A stretch of DNA of 64,000 nucleotides, from NCBI RefSeq assembly GCF_051014685.1, contig NW_027478883.1:186001-250000 (forward strand). The letters run 5' to 3'. Within the stretch, counting starts at the first letter, position 1, and each line of letters opens with the position of its first letter. This document shows, one piece after another, positions 1-12,325 of this stretch. Source of the stretch: Ptiloglossa arizonensis. Taxonomy: Eukaryota; Arthropoda; Insecta; Hymenoptera; Colletidae. The notes under the pieces were generated by a model. That model was not told where the DNA came from. It worked only from the letters and a program-made list of their open reading frames with translations, and did not search any database. The translations under genes were made by a program, and so were the position numbers.

Positions 1-1310
1 TACTTCTCCCCGAGGCCGTTCTGGTTATTCGTTTCGAGCATCAGAAACTGCGAAAATTTTGAGTTTCTCAAGCGTTTCTTACCTCCAAACTGCCATATCT
101 CGCGAACGGATTGACCAATCCGCAAAATTTCTGTTGCATCTGAAAGTAGAAACTCGCCCGATTACAAAGGTATGCGTACTTTTCCCCTAGGCCGTTCTAG
201 TTATTCGTTGCGAGCATCTGAACTGCGAAAATTTTGAGTTTCTCAAGCGTTTCTTACCTCCAAACTGCCATATCTCGCGAACGGATTGACCAATCCGCTA
301 AATTTCTGTTGCATCTGAAAGTAGAAACTCGCACGATTACAACGGCCTGTGTAGTTTTCCCCTAGGCCGCTCTAGTTATTCGTTTGGAGCATCAGAACTG
401 CGAAAATTTTGAGTTTCTCAAGCGTTTCTTAGCTACAAACTGCCACATCTCGCGAACGGATTGACCAATCGCAAAATTTCTTTTGTATCTGAAAGTAGAA
501 ACTCGCCCAATTACAACGGTATGTGTACTTTTCCCCTAGGCCACTCTAGTTATTCGTTTCGAGCATCAGAACTGCGAAAATTTTGAGTTTCTCAAGCGTT
601 TCTTACCTCCAAACTGCCATATCTTGCGAACGGATCGACCATCCGCAAAATTTCTGTTGCATCTGATAGTAGAAACTCGCCCGATTACAACGGTATGTGT
701 CGTTTTCCCCTAGGCCGTTCCAGTTATTCGTTAAGAGCATCAGAACTGCGAAAATTTTGAGTTTCTCAAGCGTTTCTTACCTCCAAACTGCCATATCTTG
801 CGAACGGATTGACCAATCCGCAAATTTCTGCTGCATCTGAAAGTAGAAACTCGCCCAATTACAACGGTATGCGTACTTCTCCCCTAGGCCGTTCTGGTTA
901 TTCGTTTCGAGCATCAGAACTGCGAAAATTTTGAGTTGCTCAAGCGTTTCTTACCTCCAAACTGCCATATCTCGCGAAAGGATTGACCAATCCGCAAAAT
1001 TTCTGTTGCATCTGAAAGTAGTAACTCGCCCGATTACAACGGTATGTGTTCTTTTCCCCTAGGCCGTGTAGTTATCGTTTCGAGCATCAGAACTGCGAAA
1101 ATATTGAGTTTCTCCAGCGTTTCTTACCTCCAAACTGCCATATCTCGCGAACGGGTTGACCAATCCGCAAAATTTCTGTTGCATCTGAAAGTAGAAACTC
1201 GCCCGATTACGACGGTATGCATACTTTTTCCCTAGGCCGTTCTAGTTATGCTTGTCGAGCATCAGAACTGCGAAAATTTTGAGTTTCTCAAGCGTTTCTT
1301 ACCTCCAAAC
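1..1310 (+). repeat. Left-end block, same monomer order as 11016-12325
   Basis: The order of variants here (CCCGAGGCC tag, GTTGCGAGCATCTG, CGCTAAATTT, CCGCTCTAG with TTGGAGC, CCACTCTAG, TTAAGAGC, GAGTTGCTC, CGAAAGGATTG, a GTGTAG/GTGGTAG tag, GAACGGGTTG, ATGCATACTTTTTCC) is repeated at 11016-12325, and its first part again from 7341. The spacing between base 1 and 7341 is 7340, against 7350 for 42 whole monomers. The shortfall comes from single-base losses in the first 3 kb. The array runs off the left edge, so the true block start is not visible. Confidence 0.85.
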
Positions 1311-3975
1311 TGCCATATCTCGCGAACGGATTGACCAATCCGCAAAATTCTGTTGCATCTGAAAGTAGAAACTCGCCCGATTACAACGGTATGTGTAGTT
1401 TTCCCCTAGGCGACTCTAGTTATCGTTTCGAGCATCAGAACTGCGAAAATTTTGAGTTTCTCAAGCGTATCTTACCTCCAAACTGCCATATCTCGCGAAC
1501 GGATTGACCAATCCGCAAAATTTCCGTTGCATCTGATAGTAGAAACTCGCCCGATTACAACGGTATGTGTAGTTTCCCCTAGGCCGTTCTAGTTATTCGT
1601 TTCTAGCATTAGAACTGCGAAAATTTTGAGTTCCTCAAGCGTTTCTTACCTCCAAACTGCCATATCTCGCGAACGGATTGACCAATCCGCAAAATTTCTG
1701 TTGCATCTGAAAGTAGAAAACTCGCCCGATTACAACGGTATGCGTACTTTTCCCCTAGGCCCTTCTAGTTATTCGTTGCGAGCATCAGAACTGCGAAAAT
1801 TTTGAGTTTCTTAAGCGTTTCTTTCCTCCAAACTGCCATATCTCGCGAACGGATTGACGAATCCACAAAATTTCTATTGCACCAGAAAGTAGGAATTCGC
1901 CCGATTACAACGGTATGCGTACTTTTCCCCTAGGCCGTTCTAGTTATTCATTTCGAGCATCAGAACTGCGAAAATTTTGAGTTTCTCAAGCGTTTCTTAC
2001 CTCCAAACTGCCATATCTCGCGAACGGATTGACTAGTCCGCAAAATTTCTGTTGCATCTGAAAGTAGAAACTCGCACGATTACAACGTATGTGTAGTTTT
2101 CCCCTAGACCGTTCTAGTTATTCGTTTCGAGCATTAGAACTGCGAAAATTTTAAGTTTCTCAAGCGTTTCTTACCTCCAAACTGCCATATCTCGCGAACG
2201 GATTGACCAATCCGCAAAATTTCTGTTGCATCTGAAAGTAGAAACTCGCCCGATTACAACGGTATGCGTACTTTTCCCCTAGGCCGCTCAAGTTATTCGT
2301 TTGGAGCATCAGAACTGCGAAAATTTTGAGTTTCTCAAGTGTTTCTTACCTACAAACTGCCACATCTCGCGAACGGATTGACCAATCCGCAAAATTTCTT
2401 TTGTATCTGAAAGTGGAAACTCGCCCAATTACAACGGTATGTGTACTTTTCCCCTAGCCCACTCTAGTTTTTCCGTTTCGAGCATCAGAACTGCGAAATT
2501 TTGAGTTTCTCAAGCGTTTCTTACCTCCAAACTGCCATATCTTGCGAACGGATTGACCTATCCGCAAAATTTCTGTTGCATCTGAAAGTAGAAACTCGCC
2601 CGATTACAACGGTATGTGTAGTTTTCCCCTAGGCCGTTCTAGTTCTTCGTCTCGAGCATCAGAACTGCGAAAATTTTGAGTTTTTCAAGCGTTTCTTACC
2701 TCCAAACTGCCATATCTCGCGAACGGATTGACCAATCCGCAAAATTTCTGTTGCATCTCATAGTAGAAACTCGCCCGATTACAACAGTATGTGTAGTTTT
2801 CCCCTAGGCCGTTCTAGTTATTCGTTTCGAGCATCAGAACTGCGAAAATTTTGAGTTTCTCAAGCGTTTCTTACCTCCAAACTGCCATATCTCGCGAACG
2901 GATTGACCAATCCGCAAAATTTCTGTTGCATCTGAAAGTAGAAACTCGCCCGATTACAACGGTATGTGTCGTTTTCCCCTAGGCCGTTCAGTTATTCGTT
3001 AAGAGCATCAGAACTGCGAAAATTTTGAGTTTCTCAAGCGTTTCTTACCTCCAAACTGCCATATCTTGCGAACGGATTGACCAATCCGCAAAATTTCTAC
3101 TGCATCTGAAAGTAGAAACTCGCCCAATTACAACGGTATGCGTACTTCTCCCCTAGGCCGTTCTGGTTATTCGTTTCGAGCATCAGAACTGCGAAAATTT
3201 TGAGTTGCTCAAGCGTTTCTTACCTCCAAACTGCCATATCTCGCGAAAGGATTGACCAATCCGCAAAATTTCTGTTGCATCTGAAAGTAGTAACTCGCCC
3301 GATTACAACGGTATGTGTTCTTTTCCCCTAGGCCGTGGTAGTTATTCGTTTCGAGCATCAGAACTGCGAAAATATTGAGTTTCTCCAGCGTTTCTTACCT
3401 CCAAACTGCCATATCTCGCGAACGGGTTGACCAATCCGCAAAATTTCTGTTGCATCTGAAAGTAGAAACTCGCCCGATTACTACGGTATGCATACTTTTT
3501 CCCTAGGCCGTTCTAGTTATGCTTGTCGAGCATCAGAACTGCGAAAATTTTGAGTTTCTCAAGCGTTTCTTACCTCCAAACTGCCATATCTCGCGAACTG
3601 ATTGACCAATCCGCAAAATTTCTGTTGCATCTGAAAGTAGAAACTCGCCCGATTACAACGGTATGTGTAGTTTTCCCCTAGGCGACTCTAGTTATTCGTT
3701 TCGAGCATCAGAACTGCGAAAATTTTGAGTTTCTCAAGCGTATCTTACCTCCAAACTGCCATATCTCGCGAACGGATTGACCAATCCGCAAAATTTCCGT
3801 TGCATCTGATAGTAGAAACTCGCCCGATTACAACGGTATGTGTAGTTTTCCCCTAGGCCGTTCTAGTTATTCGTTTCTAGCATTAGAACTGCGAAAATTT
3901 TGAGTTCCTCAAGCGTTTCTTACCTCCAAACTGCCATATCTCGCGAACGGATTGACCAATCCGCAAAATTTCTGT
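690..3975 (+). repeat. 13-monomer period duplication
   Basis: The run at about 690-1700 repeats at about 2965-3975, near 2.27 kb away (13 monomers). Shared rare markers in the same order are GTGTCGTTTTCCC, TTAAGAGCATCAG, GAAAGGATTG, GAACGGGTTG, ATGCATACTTTTTCC, GGCGACTCTAG, AAGCGTATCTTACC, TTTCCGTTGCATCTGATAG and TTTCTAGCATTAG. The copies part at about 1700 and 3975, where the right one continues with GCACCAGAAAGTAGGAACTC. The left copy has extra single-base deletions in homopolymers that the right copy lacks. Confidence 0.85.
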
Positions 3976-4369
3976 TGCACCAGAAAGTAGGAACTCGCCC
4001 AATTACAACGGTATGCGTACTTTTCCCCTAGGCCGTTCTGGTTATTCATTTCGAGCATCAGAACTGCGAAAATTTTGAGTTTCTCAAGCGTTTCTTACCT
4101 CCAAACTGCCATATCTCGCGAACGGATTGACCAATCCGCAAAATTTCTGTTGCATCTGAAAGTAGAAACTCGCCCGATTTCAACGGTATTCGTACTTCTC
4201 CCCTAGGCCGTTCTGGTTATTCGTTTCGAGCATCAGAACTGCGAAAATTTTGAGTTGCTCAAGCGTTTCTTACCTCCAAACTGCCATATCTCGCGAACGG
4301 ATTCACCAATCCGCAACATTTCTGTTGCATCTGAAAGTAGAAACTCGCCCGATTACAACGGTATGCGTA

Positions 4370-5424
4370 CTATTCCCCTAGGCCGTTCTAGTTATTCGTT
4401 TCGAGCATTAGAACTGTGAAAATTTTGAGTTTCTCAAGCGTTTCTTACCTCCAAACTGCCATATCTCGCGAACGGATTGACCAATCCGCAAAATTTCTGT
4501 TGCATCTCATAGTAGAAACTCGCCCGATTACAACGGTATGCGTACTTTTCCCCTAGGCCGTTCTAGTTATGCTTGTCGAGCAAAGAACTGCAAAAATTTT
4601 GAGTTTCTCAAGCGTTTCTTACCTCCAAACAGCCATATCTCGCGAACGGATTGACCAATCCGCAAAATTTCTGTTGCATCTGAAAGTAGAAACTCGCCCG
4701 ATTACAACGGTATGTGTACTTTTCCCCTAGGCCACTCTAGTTATTCGTTTCGAGCATCAGAACTGCGAAAATTTTGAGTTTCTCAAGCGTTTCTTACGTC
4801 CAAACTGCCATATCTCGCGAACGGATTGACCAATCCGCAAAATTTCTGTTGCATCTGAAAGTAGAAACGCGCCCGATTACAACGGTATGCGTACTTTTCC
4901 CTAGGCCGTTCTAGTTATTCGTTGCGAGCATCTGAACTGCGAAAATTTTGAGTTTCTCAAGCGTTTCTTACCTCCAAACTGCCATATCTCGCGAACGGAT
5001 TGACGAATCCGCAAAATTTCTTTTGCACCAGAAAGTAGGAACTCGCCCAATTACAACGGTATGCGTACTTTTCCCCTAGGCCGTTCTAGTTATTCATTTC
5101 GAGCATCAGAACTGCGAAAATTTTGAGTTTCTCAAGCGTTTCTTACCTCCAAACTGCCTTATCTCGCGAACGGATTGACTAGTCCGCAAAATTTCTGTTG
5201 CATCTGAAAGTAGAAACTCGCCCGATAACAAGGGTATGTGTACTTTTCCCCTAGGCCGTACTAGTTACTCGTTTCGAGCATCAGAACTGCGAAAATTTTG
5301 AGTTTCTCAAGCGTTTCTTACTTCCAAACTGCCATATCTCGCGAACGGATGGACCAATCCGCATAATTTCTGTTGCATCTGAAAGTAGAAACTCGCCCGA
5401 TTACAACGGTATATGTACTTTTCC
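4370..5424 (+). repeat. Recurrent monomer block, related to 13990-15060 and 25720-26800
   Basis: A fixed order of monomers is seen: ATTAGAACTGTG, then TATGCTTGTCGAGC with CTGCAAAAA and AAACAGCC, then CCACTCTAG, a GAAACGCGCCC monomer, and the GACTAGTCCG plus GATAACAAGGG pair. The same order occurs at about 13.99-15.06 kb, and most of it again at about 25.72-26.80 kb. The copy here has a shortened GAGCAAAGAACTG in place of GAGCATCAGAACTG near 4580. This is an older duplication unit now dispersed at intervals of roughly 10 kb. Confidence 0.75.
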
Positions 5425-5774
5425 CCTAGGCCGTTCTAGTTATTCATTTCGAGCATCAGAACTGCGAAAATTTTGAGTTTCTCAAGCGTTTCTTACCTCC
5501 AAACTGCCTTATCTCGCGAACGGATTGACTAGTCCGCAAAATTTCTGTTGCATCTGAAAGTAGAAACTCGCCCGATAACAAGGGTATGTGTACTTTTCCC
5601 CTAGGCCGTACTAGTTACTCGTTTCGAGCATCAGAACTGCGAAAATTTTGAGTTTCTCAAGCGTTTCTTACTTCCAAACTGCCATATCTCGCGAACGGAT
5701 GGACCAATCCGCATAATTTCTGTTGCATCTGAAAGTAGAAACTCGCCCGATTACAACGGTATATGTACTTTTCC
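5075..5774 (+). repeat. Tandem duplication of a 350-bp dimer
   Basis: Bases 5075-5424 and 5425-5774 are two copies of the same two-monomer unit. Both carry TTCATTTCGAGC, AAACTGCCTTATC, GACTAGTCCG, GATAACAAGGG, CCGTACTAGTTACTCG, ACTTCCAAAC, GGATGGACC and GTATATGTAC at exactly 350-base spacing. The rare AAACTGCCTT (5151 and 5501) shows that the event is local and recent. I saw no difference between the copies by eye. Confidence 0.93.
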
Positions 5775-7340
5775 CCTAGGCCGTTCTAGTTATGCTTGTC
5801 GAGCATCAGAAATGCGAAAATTTTGAGTTTCTCAAGCGTTTCTTACCTCCAAACTGCCATATCTCGCGAACGGATTGACCAATCCGCAAAATTTCTGCTG
5901 CATCTGAAAGTAGAAACTCGCCCAATTACAACGGTATGCGTACTTCTCCCCTAGGCCGTTCTGGTTATTCGTTTCGAGCATCAGAACTGCGAAAATGTTG
6001 AGTTGCTCAAGCCTTTCTTACCTCCAAACTGCCATATCTCGCGAAAGGATTGACCAATCCGCAAAATTTCTGTTGCATCTGAAAGTAGTAACTCGCCCGA
6101 TTACAACGGTATGTGTTCTTTTCCCCTAGGCCGTGGTAGTTATTCGTTTCGAGCATCAGAACTGCGAAAATATTGAGTTTCTCCAGCGTTTCTTACCTCC
6201 AAACTGCCATATCTCGCGAACGGGTTGACCAATCCGCAAAATTTCTGTTGCATCTGAAAGTAGAAACTCGCCCGATTACGACGGTATGCATACTTTTTCC
6301 CTAGGCCGTTCTAGTTATGCTTATCGAGCAATAGAACTGCGAAAATTTTGAGTTTCTCAAGCGTTTCTTACCTCCAAACTGCCATATCTCGCGAACGGAT
6401 TGACCAATCCGCAAAATTTCTGTTGCATCTGAAAGTAGAAACTCGCCCGATTACAACGGTATGCGTACTTTTCCTCTAGGCCCTTATAGTTATTCGTTGC
6501 GAGCATCAGAACTGCGAAAATTTTGAGTTTCTTAAGCGTTTCTTTCCTCCAAACTGCCATATCTCGCGAACGGATTGACGAATCCACAAAATTTCTATTG
6601 CACCAGAAAGTAGGAATTCGCCCGATTACAACGGTATGCGTACTTTTCCCCTAGGCCGTTCTAGTTATTCATTTCGAGCATCAGAACTGCGAAAATTTTG
6701 AGTTTCTCAAGCGTTTCTTACCTCCAAACTGCCATATCTCGCGAAAGGATTGACCAATCCGCAAAATTTCTGTTGCATCTGAAAGTAGAAACTCGCCCGA
6801 TTACAACGGTATGCGTACTTTTCCCCTAGGCCGCTCAAGTTATTCGTTTGGAGCATCAGAACTGCGAAAATTTTGAGTTTCTCAAGCGTTTCTTACCTAC
6901 AAACTGCCACATGTCGCGAACGGATTGACCAATCCGCAAAATTTCTTTTGTATCTGAAAGTGGAAACTCGCCCAATTACAACGGTATGTGTACTTTTCCC
7001 CTAGGCCACTCTAGTTATTCGTTTCGAGCATCAGAACTGCGAAAATTTTGAGTTTCTCAAGCGTTTCTTACCTCCAAACTGCCATATCTTGCGAACGGAT
7101 TGACCTATCCGCAAAATTTCTGTTGCATCTGAAAGTAGAAACTCGCCCGATTACAACGGTATGTGTAGTTTTCCCCTAGGCCGTTCTAGTTCTTCGTCTC
7201 GAGCATCAGAACTGCGAAAATTTTGAGTTTTTCAAGCGTTTCTTACCTCCAAACTGCCATATCTCGCGAACGGATTGACCAATCCGCAAAATTTCTGTTG
7301 CATCTCATAGTAGAAACTCGCCCGATTACAACAGTATGTG
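5775..7340 (+). repeat. Mosaic satellite segment
   Basis: This is ordinary head-to-tail monomers, no gene. Bases 5.9-6.3 kb repeat the GAGTTGCTC, CGAAAGGATTG, GTGGTAG, GAACGGGTTG, ATGCATAC order seen at 0.87-1.25 kb. Bases 6.5-7.3 kb carry the GGCCCTTATAG, GACGAATCCACAAAATTTCTATTGCACC, CCGCTCAAG, CCACTCTAG and TTCTTCGTCTCGAGC types in an order matching about 1.75-2.8 kb with one monomer fewer. Confidence 0.8.
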
Positions 7341-7962
7341 TACTTCTCCCCGAGGCCGTTCTGGTTATTCGTTTCGAGCATCAGAACTGCGAAAATTTTG
7401 AGTTTCTCAAGCGTTTCTTACCTCCAAACTGCCATATCTCGCGAACGGATTGACCAATCCACAAAATTTCTGTTGCATCTGAAAGTAGAAACTCGCCCGA
7501 TTACAACGGTATGCGTACTTTTCCCCTAGGCCGTTCTAGTTATTCGTTGCGAGCATCTGAACTGCGAAAATTTTGAGTTTCTCAAGCGTTTCTTACCTCC
7601 AAACTGCCATATCTCGCGAACGGATTGACCAATCCGCTAAATTTCTGTTGCATCTGAAAGTAGAAACTCGCACGATTACAACGGCATGTGTAGTTTTCCC
7701 CTAGGCCGCTCTAGTTATTCGTTTGGAGCAGCAGAACTGCGAAAATTTTGAGTTTCTCAAGCGTTTCTTACCTACAAACTGCCACATCTCGCGAACGGAT
7801 TGACCAATCCGCAAAATTTCTTTTGTATCTGAAAGTAGAAACTCGCCCAATTACAAGGGTATGTGTACTTTTCCCCTAGGCCACTCTAGTTATTCGTTTC
7901 GAGCATCAGAACTGCGAAAATTTTGAGTTTCTCAAGCGTTTCTTACCTCCAAACTGCCATAT
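7341..7962 (+). repeat. Short copy of the left-end block
   Basis: The CCCGAGGCC-tagged monomer at 7341 starts a run matching 1-620 and 11016-11640. The 7341 and 11016 copies are exactly 3675 bases (21 monomers) apart. The run then passes into the 6-monomer duplication. Confidence 0.8.
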
Positions 7963-10062
7963 CTTGCGAACGGATTGACCAATCCGCAAGATTTCTGTTG
8001 CATCTGATAGTAGAAACTCGCCCGATTACAACGGTATGTGTAGTTTTCCCCTAGGCCGTTCCAGTTATTCGTTAAGAGCATCAGAACTGCGAAAATTTTG
8101 AGTTTCTCAAGCGTTTCTTACCTCCAAACTGCCATATCTCGCGAACGGATTGACCAATCCGCAAAATTTCTGCTGCATCTGAAAGTAGAAACTCGCCCAA
8201 TTACAACGGTATGTGTTCTTTTCCCCTAGGCCGTGGTAGTTATTCGTTTCGAGCATCAGAACTGCGAAAATATTGAGTTTCTCCAGCGTTTCTTACCTCC
8301 AAACTGCCATATCTCGCGAAAGGATTGACCAATCCGCAAAATTTCTGTTGCATCTGAAAGTAGTAACTCGCCCGATTACAACGGTATGTGTTCTTTTCCC
8401 CTAGGCCGTGGTAGTTATTCGTTTCGAGCATCAGAACTGCGAAAATATTGAGTTTCTCCAGCGTTTCTTACCTCCAAACTGCCATATCTCGCGAACGGGT
8501 TGACCAATCCGCAAAATTTCTGTTGCATCTGAAAGTAGAAACTCGCCCGATTACGACGGTATGCATACTTTTTCCCTAGGCCGTTCTAGTTATGCTTGTC
8601 GAGCATCAGAACTGCGAAAATTTTTAGTTTCTCAAGCGTTTCTTACCTCCAAACTGCCATATCTCGCGAACGGATTGACCAATCCGCAAAATTTCTGTTG
8701 CATCTGAAAGTAGAAACTCGCCCGATTACAACGGTATGCGTACTTTTCCCCTAGGCCCTTCTAGTTATTCGTTGCGAGCATCAGAACTGCGAAAATTTTG
8801 AGTTTCTTAAGCGTTTCTTTCCTCCAAACTGCCATATCTCGCGAACGGATTGACGAATCCACAAAATTTCTATTGCACCAGAAAGTAGGAATTCGCCCGA
8901 TTACAACGGTATGCGTACTTTTCCCCTAGGCCGTTCTAGTTATTCATTTCGAGCATCAGAACTGCGAAAATTTTGAGTTTCTCAAGCGTTTCTTACCTCC
9001 AAACTGCCATATCTTGCGAACGGATTGACCAATCCGCAAGATTTCTGTTGCATCTGATAGTAGAAACTCGCCCGATTACAACGGTATGTGTAGTTTTCCC
9101 CTAGGCCGTTCCAGTTATTCGTTAAGAGCATCAGAACTGCGAAAATTTTGAGTTTCTCAAGCGTTTCTTACCTCCAAACTGCCATATCTCGCGAACGGAT
9201 TGACCAATCCGCAAAATTTCTGCTGCATCTGAAAGTAGAAACTCGCCCAATTACAACGGTATGTGTTCTTTTCCCCTAGGCCGTGGTAGTTATTCGTTTC
9301 GAGCATCAGAACTGCGAAAATATTGAGTTTCTCCAGCGTTTCTTACCTCCAAACTGCCATATCTCGCGAAAGGATTGACCAATCCGCAAAATTTCTGTTG
9401 CATCTGAAAGTAGTAACTCGCCCGATTACAACGGTATGTGTTCTTTTCCCCTAGGCCGTGGTAGTTATTCGTTTCGAGCATCAGAACTGCGAAAATATTG
9501 AGTTTCTCCAGCGTTTCTTACCTCCAAACTGCCATATCTCGCGAACGGGTTGACCAATCCGCAAAATTTCTGTTGCATCTGAAAGTAGAAACTCGCCCGA
9601 TTACGACGGTATGCATACTTTTTCCCTAGGCCGTTCTAGTTATGCTTGTCGAGCATCAGAACTGCGAATATTTTTAGTTTCTCAAGCGTTTCTTACCTCC
9701 AAACTGCCATATCTCGCGAACGGATTGACCAATCCGCAAAATTTCTGTTGCATCTGAAAGTAGAAACTCGCCCGATTACAACGGTATGCGTACTTTTCCC
9801 CTAGGCCCTTCTAGTTATTCGTTGCGAGCATCAGAACTGCGAAAATTTTGAGTTTCTTAAGCGTTTCTTTCCTCCAAACTGCCATATCTCGCGAACGGAT
9901 TGACGAATCCACAAAATTTCTATTGCACCAGAAAGTAGGAATTCGCCCGATTACAACGGTATGCGTACTTTTCCCCTAGGCCGTTCTAGTTATTCATTTC
10001 GAGCATCAGAACTGCGAAAATTTTGAGTTTCTCAAGCGTTTCTTACCTCCAAACTGCCATAT
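7963..10062 (+). repeat. 6-monomer (1050 bp) tandem duplication
   Basis: Two adjacent copies occupy about 7963-9012 and 9013-10062. Rare markers recur at exactly 1050 bases: CGCAAGATTTC (7986, 9036), TTAAGAGC, the doubled GTGGTAG monomers (8227, 8402 and 9277, 9452), GAACGGGTTG, a TTTTTAGTTTC change near 8620 and 9670, and GGCCCTTCTAG. One visible difference is GCGAAAATTTTTAG against GCGAATATTTTTAG. The exchange point lies in the shared stretch just before CATATCTTGCGAACGG at about 9000. Confidence 0.92.
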
Positions 10063-10149
10063 CTCGCGAACGGATTGACTAGTCCGCAAAATTTCTGTTG
10101 CATCTGAAAGTAGAAACTCGCACGATTACAACGGTATGTGTAGTTTTCC

Positions 10150-11015
10150 CCTAGACCGTTCTAGTTATTCGTTTCGAGCATTAGAACTGCGAAAATTTTA
10201 AGTTTCTCAAGCGTTTCTTACCTCCAAACTGCCATATCTCGCGAACGGATTGACCAATCCGCAAAATTTCTGTTGCATCTGAAAGTAGAAACTCGCCCGA
10301 TTACAACGGTATGCGTACTTTTCCCCTAGGCCGCTCAAGTTATTCGTTTGGAGCATCAGAACTGCGAAAATTTTGAGTTTCTCAAGTGTTTCTTACCTAC
10401 AAACTGCCACATCTCGCGAACGGATTGACCAATCCGCAAAATTTCTTTTGTATCTGAAAGTGGAAACTCGCCCAATTACAACGGTATGTGTACTTTTCCC
10501 CTAGGCCACTCTAGTTATTCGTTTCGAGCATCAGAACTGCGAAAATTTTGAGTTTCTCAAGCGTTTCTTACCTCCAAACTGCCATATCTTGCGAACGGAT
10601 TGACCTATCCGCAAAATTTCTGTTGCATCTGAAAGTAGAAACTCGCCCGATTACAACGGTATGTGTAGTTTTCCCCTAGGCCGTTCTAGTTATTCGTTTC
10701 GAGCATTAGAACTGCGAAAATTTTAAGTTTCTCAAGCGTTTCTTACCTCCAAACTGCCATATCTCGCGAACGGATTGACCAATCCGCAAAATTTCTGTTG
10801 CATCTGAAAGTAGAAACTCGCCCGATTACAACGGTATGCGTACTTTTCCCCTAGGCCGCTCAAGTTATTCGTTTGGAGCATCAGAACTGCGAAAATTTTG
10901 AGTTTCTCAAGCGTTTCTTACCTACAAACTGCCACATCTCGCGAACGGATTAACCAATCCGCAAAATTTCTTTTGTGTCTGAAAGTGGAAACTCGCCCAA
11001 TTACAACGGTATGCG
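10150..11015 (+). repeat. Partial 3-monomer (525 bp) duplication
   Basis: The pair ATTAGAACTGCGAAAATTTTAAG followed by CCGCTCAAGTTATTCGTTTGGAGC occurs at 10150-10499 and again at 10675-11015, 525 bases apart. The third monomer of the first copy (CCACTCTAG type) is not repeated. Instead the sequence joins the CCCGAGGCC block at 11016, so a further junction lies near 11000. Bases 2.1-2.6 kb hold a related copy. Confidence 0.8.
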
Positions 11016-12325
11016 TACTTCTCCCCGAGGCCGTTCTGGTTATTCGTTTCGAGCATCAGAACTGCGAAAATTTTGAGTTTCTCAAGCGTTTCTTACCTCC
11101 AAACTGCCATATCTCGCGAACGGATTGACCAATCCGCAAAATTTCTGTTGCATCTGAAAGTAGAAACTCGCCCGATTACAACGGTATGCGTACTTTTCCC
11201 CTAGGCCGTTCTAGTTATTCGTTGCGAGCATCTGAACTGCGAAAATTTTGAGTTTCTCAAGCGTTTCTTACCTCCAAACTGCCATATCTCGCGAACGGAT
11301 TGACCAATCCGCTAAATTTCTGTTGCATCTGAAAGTAGAAACTCGCACGATTACAACGGCCTGTGTAGTTTTCCCCTAGGCCGCTCTAGTTATTCGTTTG
11401 GAGCATCTGAACTGCGAAAATTTTGAGTTTCTCAAGCGTTTCTTACCAACAAACTGCCACATCTCGCGAACGGATTGACCAATCCGCAAAATTTCTTTTG
11501 TATCTGAAAGTAGAAACTCGCCCAATTACAACGGTATGTGTACTTTTCCCCTAGGCCACTCTAGTTATTCGTTTCGAGCATCAGAACTGCGAAAATTTTG
11601 AGTTTCTCAAGCGTTTCTTACCTCCAAACTGCCATATCTTGCGAACGGATTGACCAATCCGCAAAATTTCTGTTGCATCTGATAGTAGAAACTCGCCCGA
11701 TTACAACGGTATGTGTCGTTTTCCCCTAGGCCGTTCCAGTTATTCGTTAAGAGCATCAGAACTGCGAAAATTTTGAGTTTCTCAAGCGTTTCTTACCTCC
11801 AAACTGCCATATCTCGCGAACGGATTGACCAATCCGCAAAATTTCTGCTGCATCTGAAAGTAGAAACTCGCCCAATTACAACGGTATGCGTACTTCTCCC
11901 CTAGGCCGTTCTGGTTATTCGTTTCGAGCATCAGAACTGCGAAAATTTTGAGTTGCTCAAGCGTTTCTTACCTCCAAACTGCCATATCTCGCGAAAGGAT
12001 TGACCAATCCGCAAAATTTCTGTTGCATCTGAAAGTAGTAACTCGCCCGATTACAACGGTATGTGTTCTTTTCCCCTAGGCCGTGGTAGTTATTCGTTTC
12101 GAGCATCAGAACTGCGAAAATATTGAGTTTCTCCAGCGTTTCTTACCTCCAAACTGCCATATCTCGCGAACGGGTTGACCAATCCGCAAAATTTCTGTTG
12201 CATCTGAAAGTAGAAACTCGCCCGATTACGACGGTATGCATACTTTTTCCCTAGGCCGTTCTAGTTATGCTTGTCGAGCATCAGAACTGCGAAAATTTTG
12301 AGTTTCTCAAGCGTTTCTTACCTCC
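11016..12325 (+). repeat. Second full copy of the left-end block
   Basis: This block reproduces the variant order of 1-1310, including the uncommon ACGGCCTGTGTAG (near 11358, like 341) and GTGTCGTTTTCC (near 11713, like 697). It has the full 175-bp spacing that the left copy has lost. Divergence begins at AAACAGCC near 12325. Its latter half is echoed at 63.0-63.8 kb, 294 monomers away. Confidence 0.85.
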
